Source: Candidatus Aminicenantes bacterium UBA2199 (GTDB lineage: Bacteria > Acidobacteriota > Aminicenantia > UBA2199). Taken from it: DNA of 14,610 nucleotides. The position numbers were made by a program, and so were the translations under genes. Positions 7,764 through 13,921 of this stretch are shown piece by piece; positions within the stretch are counted from its first letter, which is position 1, and every line of letters starts with the position of its first letter. The DNA lies in contig DCVB01000038.1 in assembly GCA_002327965.1 (NCBI GenBank), positions 962-15,571 on the forward strand, in the 5' to 3' direction. The notes under the pieces were generated by a model, which saw only the letters and a program-made list of their open reading frames with translations, did not search any database and was not told the origin of the DNA.

Positions 7764-7805
7764 TCGGTATACGGCTGACGGCGAACGGTTGACGGTTGAC
7801 GGGAA
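7764..7805. repeat. Degenerate 7-bp array, six units of ACGGTTG type
   Basis: Six in-phase units; the last five all begin ACGG (ACGGCTG, ACGGCGA, ACGGTTG, ACGGTTG, ACGGGAA). The first is TCGGTAT. Two adjacent units are identical. Non-coding. Confidence 0.7.
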
Positions 7806-7823
7806 AACCAAAGATCGATCTGT

Positions 7824-7840
7824 CGTGATTCGTGATTCGG
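7824..7840. repeat. Short 7-bp tandem repeat, CGTGATT x2
   Basis: Two exact copies of CGTGATT (7824-7830, 7831-7837) plus CGG. Minor by itself, listed because it shares the 7-bp period of its neighbours. Confidence 0.5.
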
Positions 7841-7891
7841 AGGAGCAATGGGACGATCGGATAAGGAGGAACAGGGGAAAAGGAAGCGCTT

Positions 7892-7926
7892 TTCTTACTT
7901 TTGCCTTTTTACTTTTGCCTTTTGCC
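7892..7926. repeat. 7-bp array, TTTTGCC/TTTTTAC units
   Basis: Five in-phase units: TTCTTAC, TTTTGCC, TTTTTAC, TTTTGCC, TTTTGCC. Pyrimidine-rich. On the minus strand it lies just downstream of the outer-membrane protein stop codon (7985). Confidence 0.75.
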
Positions 7927-7946
7927 TTTGTCTTCCTCTTCCCATC

Positions 7947-7967
7947 CGCCTTACGCCCTATGCCCTA
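7947..7967. repeat. 7-bp array, CGCCCTA units
   Basis: Three units, CGCCTTA, CGCCCTA, TGCCCTA, one base out of phase with the preceding TTTTGCC array and sharing its GCC core. It ends 17 bp from the stop codon of the outer-membrane protein gene. Confidence 0.7.
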
Positions 7968-7984
7968 CGTCTCCCGTGGCGAAG

Positions 7985-8737
7985 CTAGAAGTAAAAGGCC
8001 ACTCCGGAGGCGAAGTAATGGATCCAGGCGAAGTTGTAGGTCTCGTCGACGTCGGCGCCGCCCTCGACGAAGCGGTAGCCGACCCGCAGCTGCCAGCGCG
8101 GCGCCGGGCGCCAGGTCAGCGCCAGCAGCACGTCCTCGGCGCGCCCCTGCCTGGCGGCGGCGGCATCGGCTTCCAGCATCATCCCCATCTTGTCGTTCCA
8201 ATCCCAGATCAGGCGCAGGTGCAGCAGCGGCACGAAGCCGACATTGGTCTTGCTGGCGGCCAGCTCGGCGGTCGTCAGCGCCACCTCGGCGTCGCGGACC
8301 TTGGCGGTCAGGCCGATGTCCAGGCGCAGGCGCCACTTGTCCAGCAGGCGGTAGCGGTAGGTCAAGCGGTAGGAGTTGAAGGTGTAAATCCCGTCGGCCG
8401 CCGCCATGGCCGGGAACTGCTCCCCCTCGAAGAAGACCGGCCCCGGCAGCGTTCCCTGCGCCTTCAGGGTCAGGGGCGCATACAGCATCGACAGTTCATG
8501 GCGCCTCGAGATGGCATACGAGAGACGCAGCCGGTAATAGGCCTTGGCGTCGATGTCCAGGTCCTTGGAGAGCGAGAGCAGCGTGCCGCCGACGTTGGGA
8601 ATGCGCACGTCGTTGTAGCCGGAGAAAACAGCGCCTCCCTCCAGCTCCACCGTCCAGGGCCGATCCGCGGCGGCAGGCGCCGCCAGCGCCATGGCCAGGA
8701 TCAGCACGACCCATATGTATAAATAGTTCAATTTCAT
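7985..8737 (-). CDS. Outer-membrane beta-barrel protein of unknown function
   Basis: Predicted 250-residue exported protein. A signal peptide (residues 1-24, hydrophobic IWVVLILAMALAAPAAA) probably ends before DRPW. The mature part has alternating hydrophobic and polar strands with many Tyr, Arg and Trp residues and ends in FYF, the C-terminal aromatic signal for outer-membrane insertion. About 225 mature residues would fit a barrel of eight to twelve strands. Start ATG at 8737 is set by GGAGG 5-6 bp upstream; an earlier in-frame ATG (MEEF) would overlap that site. It is followed by a non-coding repeat region and preceded by a promoter of the TTGCAA-17-TATATT type. I do not recognise a family or substrate. 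It is divergent from the HAD phosphatase gene. Confidence 0.8.
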   Translation of the reverse strand: MKLNYLYIWVVLILAMALAAPAAADRPWTVELEGGAVFSGYNDVRIPNVGGTLLSLSKDLDIDAKAYYRLRLSYAISRRHELSMLYAPLTLKAQGTLPGPVFFEGEQFPAMAAADGIYTFNSYRLTYRYRLLDKWRLRLDIGLTAKVRDAEVALTTAELAASKTNVGFVPLLHLRLIWDWNDKMGMMLEADAAAARQGRAEDVLLALTWRPAPRWQLRVGYRFVEGGADVDETYNFAWIHYFASGVAFYF

Positions 8738-8753
8738 GAATTCCTCCATGCCG

Positions 8754-8782
8754 AATATACCTGAGCCAGTTGCAATTTGCAA
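8754..8782 (-). promoter_or_regulatory. Candidate promoter for the outer-membrane protein gene
   Basis: Minus strand: TTGCAA (8777-8782, 4 of 6 to TTGACA), a 17-bp spacer, TATATT (8754-8759, 5 of 6). The -35 is one of two TTGCAA copies (8770-8775, 8777-8782) separated by one base. Predicted transcription would begin close to 8747, leaving only about 10 nt of leader that still holds the GGAGG site. Confidence 0.5.
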
Positions 8783-8847
8783 GCCCTGCCGCCCAAAGAC
8801 GTTTGCCATGGCCGTGTTTCCCGGGTACAATGGCCGCGGAAAAACGC

Positions 8848-9537
8848 ATGGGCAAAAAATATCTCCTGTTCGACATCGATGGCACGCTGGTCCACGCCGG
8901 CGGCGCCGGCCGCCGGGCGCTGAGCGCGGCGCTGGGCAAGATCGGCGTGGCGGAAGAGGTCGTCCGCAAGATGCCCTTCGCCGGCAAGACCGACCGCCAG
9001 ATCGTCCTCGGCGTCCTGCGCGCCGCCGGCTTCGCCGCCGGCGAGCTGCCCGACCTGCTGGAGCAGACGCTCGCATCCTACCTGCCCCATCTGGCCGACA
9101 ACTTGCAGGACAAGCCGGCTGCGCCGTATCCCCTGGCGCGCGAACTGCTCCAGGCCTGCGGCCGCCGCGAGCACCTGGAACTGGCCCTGCTCACCGGCAA
9201 TGTGCCCGAAGGCGCCCAACTCAAGCTGGGTTCGGCCGGGCTGTGGGATTTCTTCAGCTGGGGAGTTTTCGGAGATCATTCCGAGGACCGCTCCGAACTG
9301 GCGCGCGAGGCCCGGCGCCGCATCGCCTCCGGAAACGGCAGGGTCGATCCCCGCGACATCTTCATCATCGGCGACACCGCGGCCGACGTCGCCTGCGGCC
9401 AGGCCATCGGCGCTTTCACCGTGGCCATCGTTTCCGACTACGAACCCCGGGAAAAACTCGAAGCCGCCGGCCCCGACCTGCTGCTCGACGGCTTCGCGCC
9501 GTTGTTCGCCCTCTGGGAGCTGCCGCCGCCCGCTTGA
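8848..9537 (+). CDS. HAD-superfamily hydrolase, phosphoglycolate-phosphatase-like
   Basis: Predicted 229-residue cytoplasmic phosphatase. Motif I is FDIDGT (nucleophile D9, acid D11), motif II Thr is T117 in LLTGN, the conserved Lys is K126, and motif IV is IIGDTAAD (D176 region, 173-180). Residues 14-90 form the helical cap that sets substrate choice. Together these support phosphomonoester hydrolysis with Mg2+; phosphoglycolate or another small sugar/acid phosphate is typical of the subfamily, but the substrate is not readable from sequence. The start at 8848 gives the usual short lead into motif I; an in-frame ATG at 8830 is possible and neither has a strong ribosome site. It is GC-rich (47 G+C in bases 9001-9060) and not obviously in an operon. 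Confidence 0.9.
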   Translation: MGKKYLLFDIDGTLVHAGGAGRRALSAALGKIGVAEEVVRKMPFAGKTDRQIVLGVLRAAGFAAGELPDLLEQTLASYLPHLADNLQDKPAAPYPLARELLQACGRREHLELALLTGNVPEGAQLKLGSAGLWDFFSWGVFGDHSEDRSELAREARRRIASGNGRVDPRDIFIIGDTAADVACGQAIGAFTVAIVSDYEPREKLEAAGPDLLLDGFAPLFALWELPPPA

Positions 9538-9542
9538 GCCGC

Positions 9543-9703
9543 GTTATCCCAAAATGGGACAACCATAATCCCAAAATCCCCTGCGGACAAGGCTTTCCGC
9601 CGTCAGCGCCAATGTCCAAAAATGGGACAAAAAGAACCCCTGGAATCCTTTACCCATAAGGCTTTTCACCAGCCGGCAGCCGGAATGTCCAAAATTGAAA
9701 CAA
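9543..9703. repeat. Three dispersed copies of a 20-bp repeat in an intergenic stretch
   Basis: Copies at 9543-9562, 9611-9630 and 9684-9703 share a core like TGTCCAAAAATGGGACAA. Copies 2 and 3 match at 17 of 20 positions, and copies 1 and 2 at 16 of 20. Each has a partly inverted character (TCCCA...TGGGA in copy 1, GTCC...GGAC in copy 2). Starts are 68 and 73 bp apart. No gene is supported between 9538 and 9728. Confidence 0.6.
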
Positions 9704-9728
9704 CCGCCATTGGACACGCAGGAGCGCC

Positions 9729-10034
9729 ATGGATGAAGATCCTTTACCTGCGGGGGTTTCGCGATACCACCCTGCTTGGCACAGGATTTGCTTCACTATC
9801 GGCATGTTGACCAAGACCCTGTATTACTGTCCCATGGACGAGGATGTGCTGCTGTTCGAGGATGTCTATGACGAGCAGCTCGATTTCGCCTACCAGCCGC
9901 TGCGCGAGATTCCGCGCGTCTGCCCCAAATGCGGCTCCATCTGGTTCAAGAAGGACTGCCTGGTGATCGAGGAGCTGTTCGCCCCCCCACGCGCGCGCGT
10001 CCCTCTCGCCAACCGCCGCTGCGGGAATTCATGA
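9729..10034 (+). CDS. Small protein with a CPKCG zinc-ribbon-like motif, function unknown
   Basis: Predicted 101 residues from ATG 9729, which has AGGAG 4 bp upstream; the coding-like part begins at the internal ATG 9804 (76 residues), which lacks a clear ribosome site, so the start is uncertain. The recognisable feature is CPKCG with another Cys shortly after (KKDC) and an earlier CP at YYCP, suggesting a small metal-binding ribbon. Its stop codon overlaps the ATG of the next gene (ATGA at 10031-10034), which supports real translation. A run of seven Cs (9982-9988) followed by a CG repeat lies near its end; the tail after it is Arg/Pro-rich and poorly protein-like, so a frameshift joining it to the next gene is possible. 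I do not recognise a family. Confidence 0.45.
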   Translation: MDEDPLPAGVSRYHPAWHRICFTIGMLTKTLYYCPMDEDVLLFEDVYDEQLDFAYQPLREIPRVCPKCGSIWFKKDCLVIEELFAPPRARVPLANRRCGNS

Positions 10035-10663
10035 AGATCCACCAGATCTTCGCCGCCGAGAATTTCAGCGATCCGGCCAAGATCGATTGGGTGCGGCAGG
10101 AGGCGGAGTACATTCTGAAGGTCATGGAGGCCGATCCGAGCTTCACGCTGGCGGAGCGTTGCAGCCGGGAAATGCCCCCCGACTCCCTGCTGCGCTACTT
10201 CCGCCACCGCGAACGCAGCGAGAAGGCCTGCCGGATCCTGCAGTACCTGCTCTCGTTCCTGGCTCACATCCCGACGAGCTCCGAGATCGGCAAAGAGCCG
10301 GTCGACCCGGCCGAGCAGTTCCGTTCGTTCATCCTCTATCAGGCGGACCTGCTTTTGGAGGAGGACGTCAAGAACGCCGTTTTCCAGGAGACGAACCACG
10401 TCGGCGCCCAGCGCGCCGGCAGCGTCTGGGACTACCAGGAACGGATCATCCTCACCAACCGCATGCTCAAGAACATGCTGGCCAGGAAAGAAGGCAACGT
10501 GGCCACGGCCATTGCCAACCAGTGCCGCGTCCTGGAACACATCTCACTTTTCTGGTTCGACGTCCGTCGCCACGACCTGCGCCGGGCCCGGCGCAGCGAC
10601 ATCTTCATCTACCTGCTGGCCCAGCTGGTCCGCAGCCGCTGCTGGCAGGCGGAACCGGCGTAA
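10031..10663 (+). CDS. Hypothetical alpha-helical protein
   Basis: Predicted 210 residues from ATG 10031 (GGGA upstream, 4-bp overlap with the preceding stop). The sequence is rich in Glu, Arg and Leu and appears almost wholly helical, with no signal peptide, membrane segment or recognised catalytic motif. Segments such as RILQYLLSFLAHI and LEHISLFWFDVRRHDL are amphipathic. The neighbouring zinc-ribbon-like frame is probably co-translated with it or, if the C-run is a sequence error, fused to it. The gene ends at a GC-rich hairpin shared with a convergent gene. I do not recognise a family; it could be a regulator or a structural partner, but nothing shows this. Confidence 0.65.
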   Translation: MKIHQIFAAENFSDPAKIDWVRQEAEYILKVMEADPSFTLAERCSREMPPDSLLRYFRHRERSEKACRILQYLLSFLAHIPTSSEIGKEPVDPAEQFRSFILYQADLLLEEDVKNAVFQETNHVGAQRAGSVWDYQERIILTNRMLKNMLARKEGNVATAIANQCRVLEHISLFWFDVRRHDLRRARRSDIFIYLLAQLVRSRCWQAEPA

Positions 10664-10691
10664 GCGCCGCGGGCCCCGGCCGGCGCGGCGC
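10664..10691. terminator. GC-rich hairpin between convergent stop codons
   Basis: An 8-bp perfect stem, GCGCCGCG (10664-10671) with CGCGGCGC (10684-10691), encloses a 12-nt GC-rich loop. It begins right after the TAA of the plus-strand gene and ends on the last base of the minus-strand gene's TAG region. No T-run on either side, so it is a possible bidirectional stop or transcript-end protector rather than a textbook intrinsic terminator. Confidence 0.5.
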
Positions 10692-12097
10692 TAGCCCACC
10701 CGGCTTTCGGATATGCCGGCCTGGAAGCGGCGGGCGATCTCCTGCAGCTCGGCCAGTTTTTCCGGGAAACGCTCGGTGAGCGCCTGAAGTTTTTTCAGCG
10801 CCGTTTCGCCATCCCTGCCCAATTGCTCGACCATGGCGCGGGTCCGCTCGACATCCTCGCGCAGCGAGTCCTTCCTGACTTCCCAGGCCTTGCCGGCCCC
10901 GTCACAGATAGCGGCCAGCTGCTGCCGGGCCAGCACGTAGTCCTGCCGCAGCCGGGCGAACTTGTTCTCGAGCGCATGGATGGTCTCGTCCCTCAGCGTA
11001 GCCAGGCTCTGGATGAAGGCCGCATCGTACTCATGCTTCAGGCTCTCCAGCAGCTCGGCCACCGGCACGATGCTTTCGACGCGATGGGCGTTGGCGCCGC
11101 AGAAAGCGAACCCCTGGTCGAGCAGACCCCGGCGGGCATTGTCCAGCGCCGCCGAAATGCAGTAATCGGCGTGCCGGATGTCGCACTGCTCCAAACAGCG
11201 CCAGGCACAGCGCTTGACATTGCGCACCCCGGCGGCGGCGTCATCCAGGAAGCGGTTGCGGATGGCTCTTCCCGGCATGCCGACCGGGCTCTTGATGATG
11301 GCGATATCCTCGGGGCGGCAGGCGATGTACGCCTCCTTGAAGCGGCGGTCGGCGTCGCACTCGTCGGTGGCCACGAAGCGGGTGGCCATCTGGACTCCCT
11401 GCGCGCCCAGCTGCAGGAACTTCAGGATGTCCTCTCCGTTATAGATGCCGCCGGCGGCGATGACCGGGATCTTTTTCCCGGCAACGGCCGCGAACGGCGC
11501 CAGGGCCGCGATCACCTGCGGCACGAGGACTTCGAGCTTCTGGTCGGCGTCCTGCAGCCGGTCCGCCCTGAAGCCCAAGTGGCCTCCGGCCAGGGGCCCC
11601 TCGACCACCACGGCATCGGGGACATCCCCGTAGGACTTCTGCCAGTATTTGAAAATGAGCTCGGCGGCGCGCCCGGAAGAGACGATGGGGATGACCAGGA
11701 CGCCGGCGGCGCGGATCCTTGCCACCGGCATGTTCCGGATCGGCAGCCCGGCCCCCAGGAACAGGGCATCGGCCTTTTCCTCGATGCACGTATCCAGGAG
11801 CTGGTGGAAATCATTGGCCGCCACCATGATGTTGACCCCGACAAATCCCGAAGTCTTCGCCCTGGCTTTGCGCAATTCGCCGCGCATGGCCCGGATGTTG
11901 GCGGCGCGGCCGTCCTGATAGTAGTCGGGCTCGAGCATGCCGATGCCGACCCCCGCGATCACGCCGATGCCGCCCTGACCGGCCACCGCCGAGGCCAGGC
12001 CGGACAGCGAGATGCCGACGCCCATGCCGCCCTGGACGATGGGCAGCGGCACCGTGCGCCTGCCGATGGACAATTTAGGCATTCTGAACAATATCAT
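10691..12097 (-). CDS. Nitronate monooxygenase-family flavoprotein with C-terminal coiled-coil extension
   Basis: A 468-residue FMN-dependent TIM-barrel protein of the 2-nitropropane dioxygenase/FabK-like family (COG2070-type). Visible features are QGGMGVG at 22-28, VVVEGPLAGGHLG at 163-175 with the candidate active-site His173, AAGGI at 214-218 and GAQGVQMATRF at 231-241, which bind FMN phosphate. Residues 297-333 carry a Cys set (C297, C301, C305, C313, C333) followed by FCGANAHRV, as in many anaerobe members; it might hold an iron-sulfur cluster, but this is inference. Family members usually end near 350-360; residues about 355-465 here are a charged helical, probably coiled-coil extension. 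Start ATG 12097 has GGAGG close upstream. The promoter is TTGCAA-17-TATAAT at 12204-12232, and the leader can form two competing hairpins. The substrate is unknown; nitronate oxidation or enoyl reduction are options. Confidence 0.85.
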   Translation of the reverse strand: MILFRMPKLSIGRRTVPLPIVQGGMGVGISLSGLASAVAGQGGIGVIAGVGIGMLEPDYYQDGRAANIRAMRGELRKARAKTSGFVGVNIMVAANDFHQLLDTCIEEKADALFLGAGLPIRNMPVARIRAAGVLVIPIVSSGRAAELIFKYWQKSYGDVPDAVVVEGPLAGGHLGFRADRLQDADQKLEVLVPQVIAALAPFAAVAGKKIPVIAAGGIYNGEDILKFLQLGAQGVQMATRFVATDECDADRRFKEAYIACRPEDIAIIKSPVGMPGRAIRNRFLDDAAAGVRNVKRCAWRCLEQCDIRHADYCISAALDNARRGLLDQGFAFCGANAHRVESIVPVAELLESLKHEYDAAFIQSLATLRDETIHALENKFARLRQDYVLARQQLAAICDGAGKAWEVRKDSLREDVERTRAMVEQLGRDGETALKKLQALTERFPEKLAELQEIARRFQAGISESRVG

Positions 12098-12133
12098 GGG
12101 ACCTCCTCGACGCCGATCCTCTCGAGGGAAAAG

Positions 12134-12170
12134 AACCGCCGCGCGAACGCGGTTTTCTATGACAAAACCG
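12134..12170 (-). promoter_or_regulatory. Two mutually exclusive hairpins in the NMO leader (attenuator-like)
   Basis: On the plus coordinates, stem A pairs CGGTTTT (12150-12156) with AAAACCG (12164-12170); stem B pairs AACCGC (12134-12139) with GCGGTT (12149-12154) and contains CCGCG-CGAA-CGCGG (UUCG loop in the mRNA). They share 12150-12154. In the transcript stem A forms first, and stem B is followed by a U-rich stretch (CUUUUCCC). The geometry resembles a transcription attenuator. No ligand or peptide is evident. Confidence 0.3.
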
Positions 12171-12203
12171 TATCCTGATTTCGCATTAAATCACCCGGGT
12201 AAT

Positions 12204-12232
12204 ATTATAGAATGATTGCGGGGAAATTGCAA
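12204..12232 (-). promoter_or_regulatory. Strong candidate promoter for the NMO-family gene
   Basis: Minus strand: TTGCAA (12227-12232), a 17-bp spacer, and a perfect TATAAT (12204-12209). Predicted transcription starts near 12197, about 100 nt before the ATG at 12097. Confidence 0.65.
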
Positions 12233-12240
12233 CTCAATGG

Positions 12241-12261
12241 CCGGCCTGAAGCAACGGCCGG
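12241..12261 (-). terminator. Hairpin downstream of arsC
   Basis: CCGGCC (12241-12246) and GGCCGG (12256-12261) form a 6-bp all-GC stem with a 9-nt loop between the arsC stop (12282) and the NMO promoter. No T-run follows, so it is a weak terminator candidate. Confidence 0.35.
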
Positions 12262-12281
12262 GGCGAGAAATCGCGGCGCGG

Positions 12282-12707
12282 CTATTGCCCGGCGGCCCAC
12301 TCCCGCACCCGGGCGGATATGCGGTCGCGCAGGGCGCGCACCTGGCTCATTTTCTCCTCTTCGCTCCCGGTGAAGGCGGCGGGGTCGGGGAAGCTCCAGT
12401 GCTCGCGGCGCCCGGCGCCGGGGAATATGGGACAGCCCTCGGCCTGGCTCTCGTCGCAGACGGTGATCACCCAGCCGAACCATTCACCCCGGCGCAGCAG
12501 GTCGAAGGCGCTGCGGGTCGCCTTGCCGGCGATGTCGATGCCGGTCTCGGCCAGCGCCCTGACCACCAGCGGGTTGAGGATGCCGGGCTGCAGGCCGGCG
12601 CTCTCGGCGGCGAAGCGTTCCCCGGCGAAACGGTTCAGGAATGCTTCCGCCATCTGGCTGCGCGCCGAGTTGTGCACGCAAATGAACAGGACCTTGGTTT
12701 TTTCCAT
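12282..12707 (-). CDS. arsC: Arsenate reductase, thioredoxin-coupled low-molecular-weight phosphatase type
   Basis: 141-residue cytoplasmic enzyme that reduces arsenate to arsenite using a relay of cysteines regenerated by thioredoxin. The P-loop nucleophile is C10 in CVHNSARSQ; the resolving pair is C84 and C92 in TVCDESQAEGCP; the general acid is D108 in FPDP. These match the known three-cysteine ArsC pattern, which separates it from plain tyrosine phosphatases lacking the last two. Start ATG 12707 has AAGGAG 7 bp upstream. The gene diverges from a porin and pstS, with a near-consensus promoter whose -35 and -10 overlap a row of 11-bp-spaced TTAA cores. Because arsenate enters through phosphate transporters, shared control makes sense. 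No arsB/acr3 or arsR is visible in the window. Confidence 0.93.
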   Translation of the reverse strand: MEKTKVLFICVHNSARSQMAEAFLNRFAGERFAAESAGLQPGILNPLVVRALAETGIDIAGKATRSAFDLLRRGEWFGWVITVCDESQAEGCPIFPGAGRREHWSFPDPAAFTGSEEEKMSQVRALRDRISARVREWAAGQ

Positions 12708-12744
12708 TGGCTGGCTCCTTGGCCAACAGGATGAAACCCGGCGG

Positions 12745-12781
12745 TTAAGTCCATTTTAACTCCCGGTTAAACTTTTGTTAA
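12745..12781. promoter_or_regulatory. Pho-box-like array: four TTAA cores at 11-bp spacing
   Basis: TTAA begins at 12745, 12756, 12767 and 12778, exactly 11 bp apart; three of the four read GTTAA on the plus strand. Direct half-sites repeated at 11 bp are the geometry of PhoB/PhoP operators. The array is 37 bp upstream of arsC and about 107 bp upstream of the porin. Two of the TTAA cores also form part of the arsC promoter. No sure -10 for the porin was seen. Confidence 0.5.
12753..12781 (-). promoter_or_regulatory. Candidate arsC promoter
   Basis: Minus strand: TTAACA (12776-12781, 5 of 6), a 17-bp spacer, TAAAAT (12753-12758, 5 of 6), giving a leader of about 40 nt with a good ribosome site. 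It overlaps the Pho-box-like array, so a bound regulator could block or replace it. Confidence 0.55.
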
Positions 12782-12887
12782 GAATGCCAATGGCGCAATT
12801 CACCATAAATTAACAGTTTATTTATTTGCCCTTAATCCTCCCCGGCGACAATCGCGGCGGAAACGCAAATCTTTCCGGAGGAAAAAA

Positions 12888-13898
12888 ATGAAACGTTCGA
12901 TCCTGTTTGTTCTGCTGGCCCTGTTCGTCCTGAGCGCCGTGAAGCTGCCCGCCGCCATCTCGGCCTACGCTTTCGGCGACTACTACCTGGTGCTCAAGAA
13001 CCACAATGAGGCGGTGGAGAACCAGCACGGCCTGTGGCTGCGCCGGGTCTACATCACCTACGAATCAGACATCTCCGACAAGCTCAAGGCCCGCGCCCGC
13101 ATGGAGTTCAACAGCGCCGGCAACTTCAGCACTTCGGCCTCGAACATCACTCCCTACCTGAAGGACGCCTACATCTCCTTCCAGTACGCTCCGCTGCACA
13201 AGGTCACCGCCGGCATCCAGGACAGCCTGGCTTACGGCAACATCGAGAAGTTCTACGGCTACCGCCACCTGGAAAAGACCATGTTCGACCTGTACAAGGT
13301 CCGCTCCTCGCGCGACTTCGCCATCGATTTCAGCGGCGCCTTCGACCAGGCCAAAAAGTTCAACTACAGCCTGCAGTACGGCAACTACTCGGGCAACAGG
13401 AACGAGATCGACAAATACAAGCAGGTCGGCGCCCGCTTCTTCGTCAACGTCACCCCCAAGCTGCTGGTCGAGGTCAACGGCGACGTCAGCACCTTGTCCG
13501 GAGTGAAGACCTCCTACCTGGTCCAGGGCTTCGTCGGCTACAAGGACGACTGGGGCCGCGCGGGCGTGAACTACGGCCAGGAAATGGTCAGGGAAGACGG
13601 CAAGGACGACGCGGATTTCGGCGTCTTCTCCGCCTTCGCCGTGGCCAAGCTCGGCAAGAAGCTCGAGGCCGTCGCCCGCTACGACATGAGCGTCGATCCC
13701 CAGCTCCACGGCCAGGGCGACTTCCTGCCCATCGTGAAGGGCTACAAGTCCAACCTGGCCATCCTTGGCCTGGCCTGGAACCTGCACCCCAAGTTCCAGA
13801 TCATGCCCAACATCAAGATGGTGTCCTACAAGGAGAACAACGGCATGAAGCCGGACAGCGACACCTACTTCAACATCACCTGGTATTATCAGTTCTAA
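12888..13898 (+). CDS. Outer-membrane porin, probably phosphate-related
   Basis: 336-residue exported barrel protein. The signal peptide (about residues 1-26, ILFVLLALFVLSAV then LPAAISA) probably ends before YAFGDYY. The mature protein has alternating strands rich in Tyr, Phe, Lys and Asp, and ends TWYYQF, a C-terminal Phe outer-membrane signal. Length and the WLRRVYITYESDISDKLKAR stretch resemble the phosphate-selective porin (OprP/OprO) superfamily, though shorter than Pseudomonas OprP. Start ATG 12888 has GGAGG 7 bp upstream. pstS follows 23 bp downstream on the same strand, likely co-transcribed, so phosphate passage across the outer membrane is the best inference. The Pho-box-like array upstream supports control by phosphate starvation. 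The Lys-lined constriction known in OprP cannot be confirmed without a model. Confidence 0.85.
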   Translation: MKRSILFVLLALFVLSAVKLPAAISAYAFGDYYLVLKNHNEAVENQHGLWLRRVYITYESDISDKLKARARMEFNSAGNFSTSASNITPYLKDAYISFQYAPLHKVTAGIQDSLAYGNIEKFYGYRHLEKTMFDLYKVRSSRDFAIDFSGAFDQAKKFNYSLQYGNYSGNRNEIDKYKQVGARFFVNVTPKLLVEVNGDVSTLSGVKTSYLVQGFVGYKDDWGRAGVNYGQEMVREDGKDDADFGVFSAFAVAKLGKKLEAVARYDMSVDPQLHGQGDFLPIVKGYKSNLAILGLAWNLHPKFQIMPNIKMVSYKENNGMKPDSDTYFNITWYYQF

Positions 13899-13921
13899 AA
13901 TAGTAAAATAAGGAGAAAAAC

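Noticed and set aside
7531..7848. 105-codon minus-strand frame with TSNVERR-type repeats
   Set aside because: Produced by the 7-bp repeat read in phase; no ribosome site and no protein-like content outside the repeat.
7630..7967. Possible CRISPR array
   Set aside because: Units are 7 bp, contiguous and without spacers, and no cas gene is present.
8770..8847. Longer N-terminus for the HAD phosphatase from 8770 or 8830
   Set aside because: The added residues are Arg/Pro-rich and precede the normal family start; ATG 8848 gives the standard distance to the DxD motif, though 8830 cannot be excluded.
9622..9810. 62-codon frame in the repeat region
   Set aside because: Starts inside the 20-bp repeat, has no ribosome site and overlaps the better-supported frame beginning at 9729.
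10823..12178. 451-codon open frame on the plus strand
   Set aside because: Shadow of the GC-rich flavoprotein gene on the opposite strand; composition is low-complexity and no motif is seen.
13065..13787. 240-codon minus-strand frame
   Set aside because: Antisense to the porin, which has a signal peptide, strong ribosome site and terminal Phe; the antisense peptide is Val/Ala/Glu-rich with no domain.
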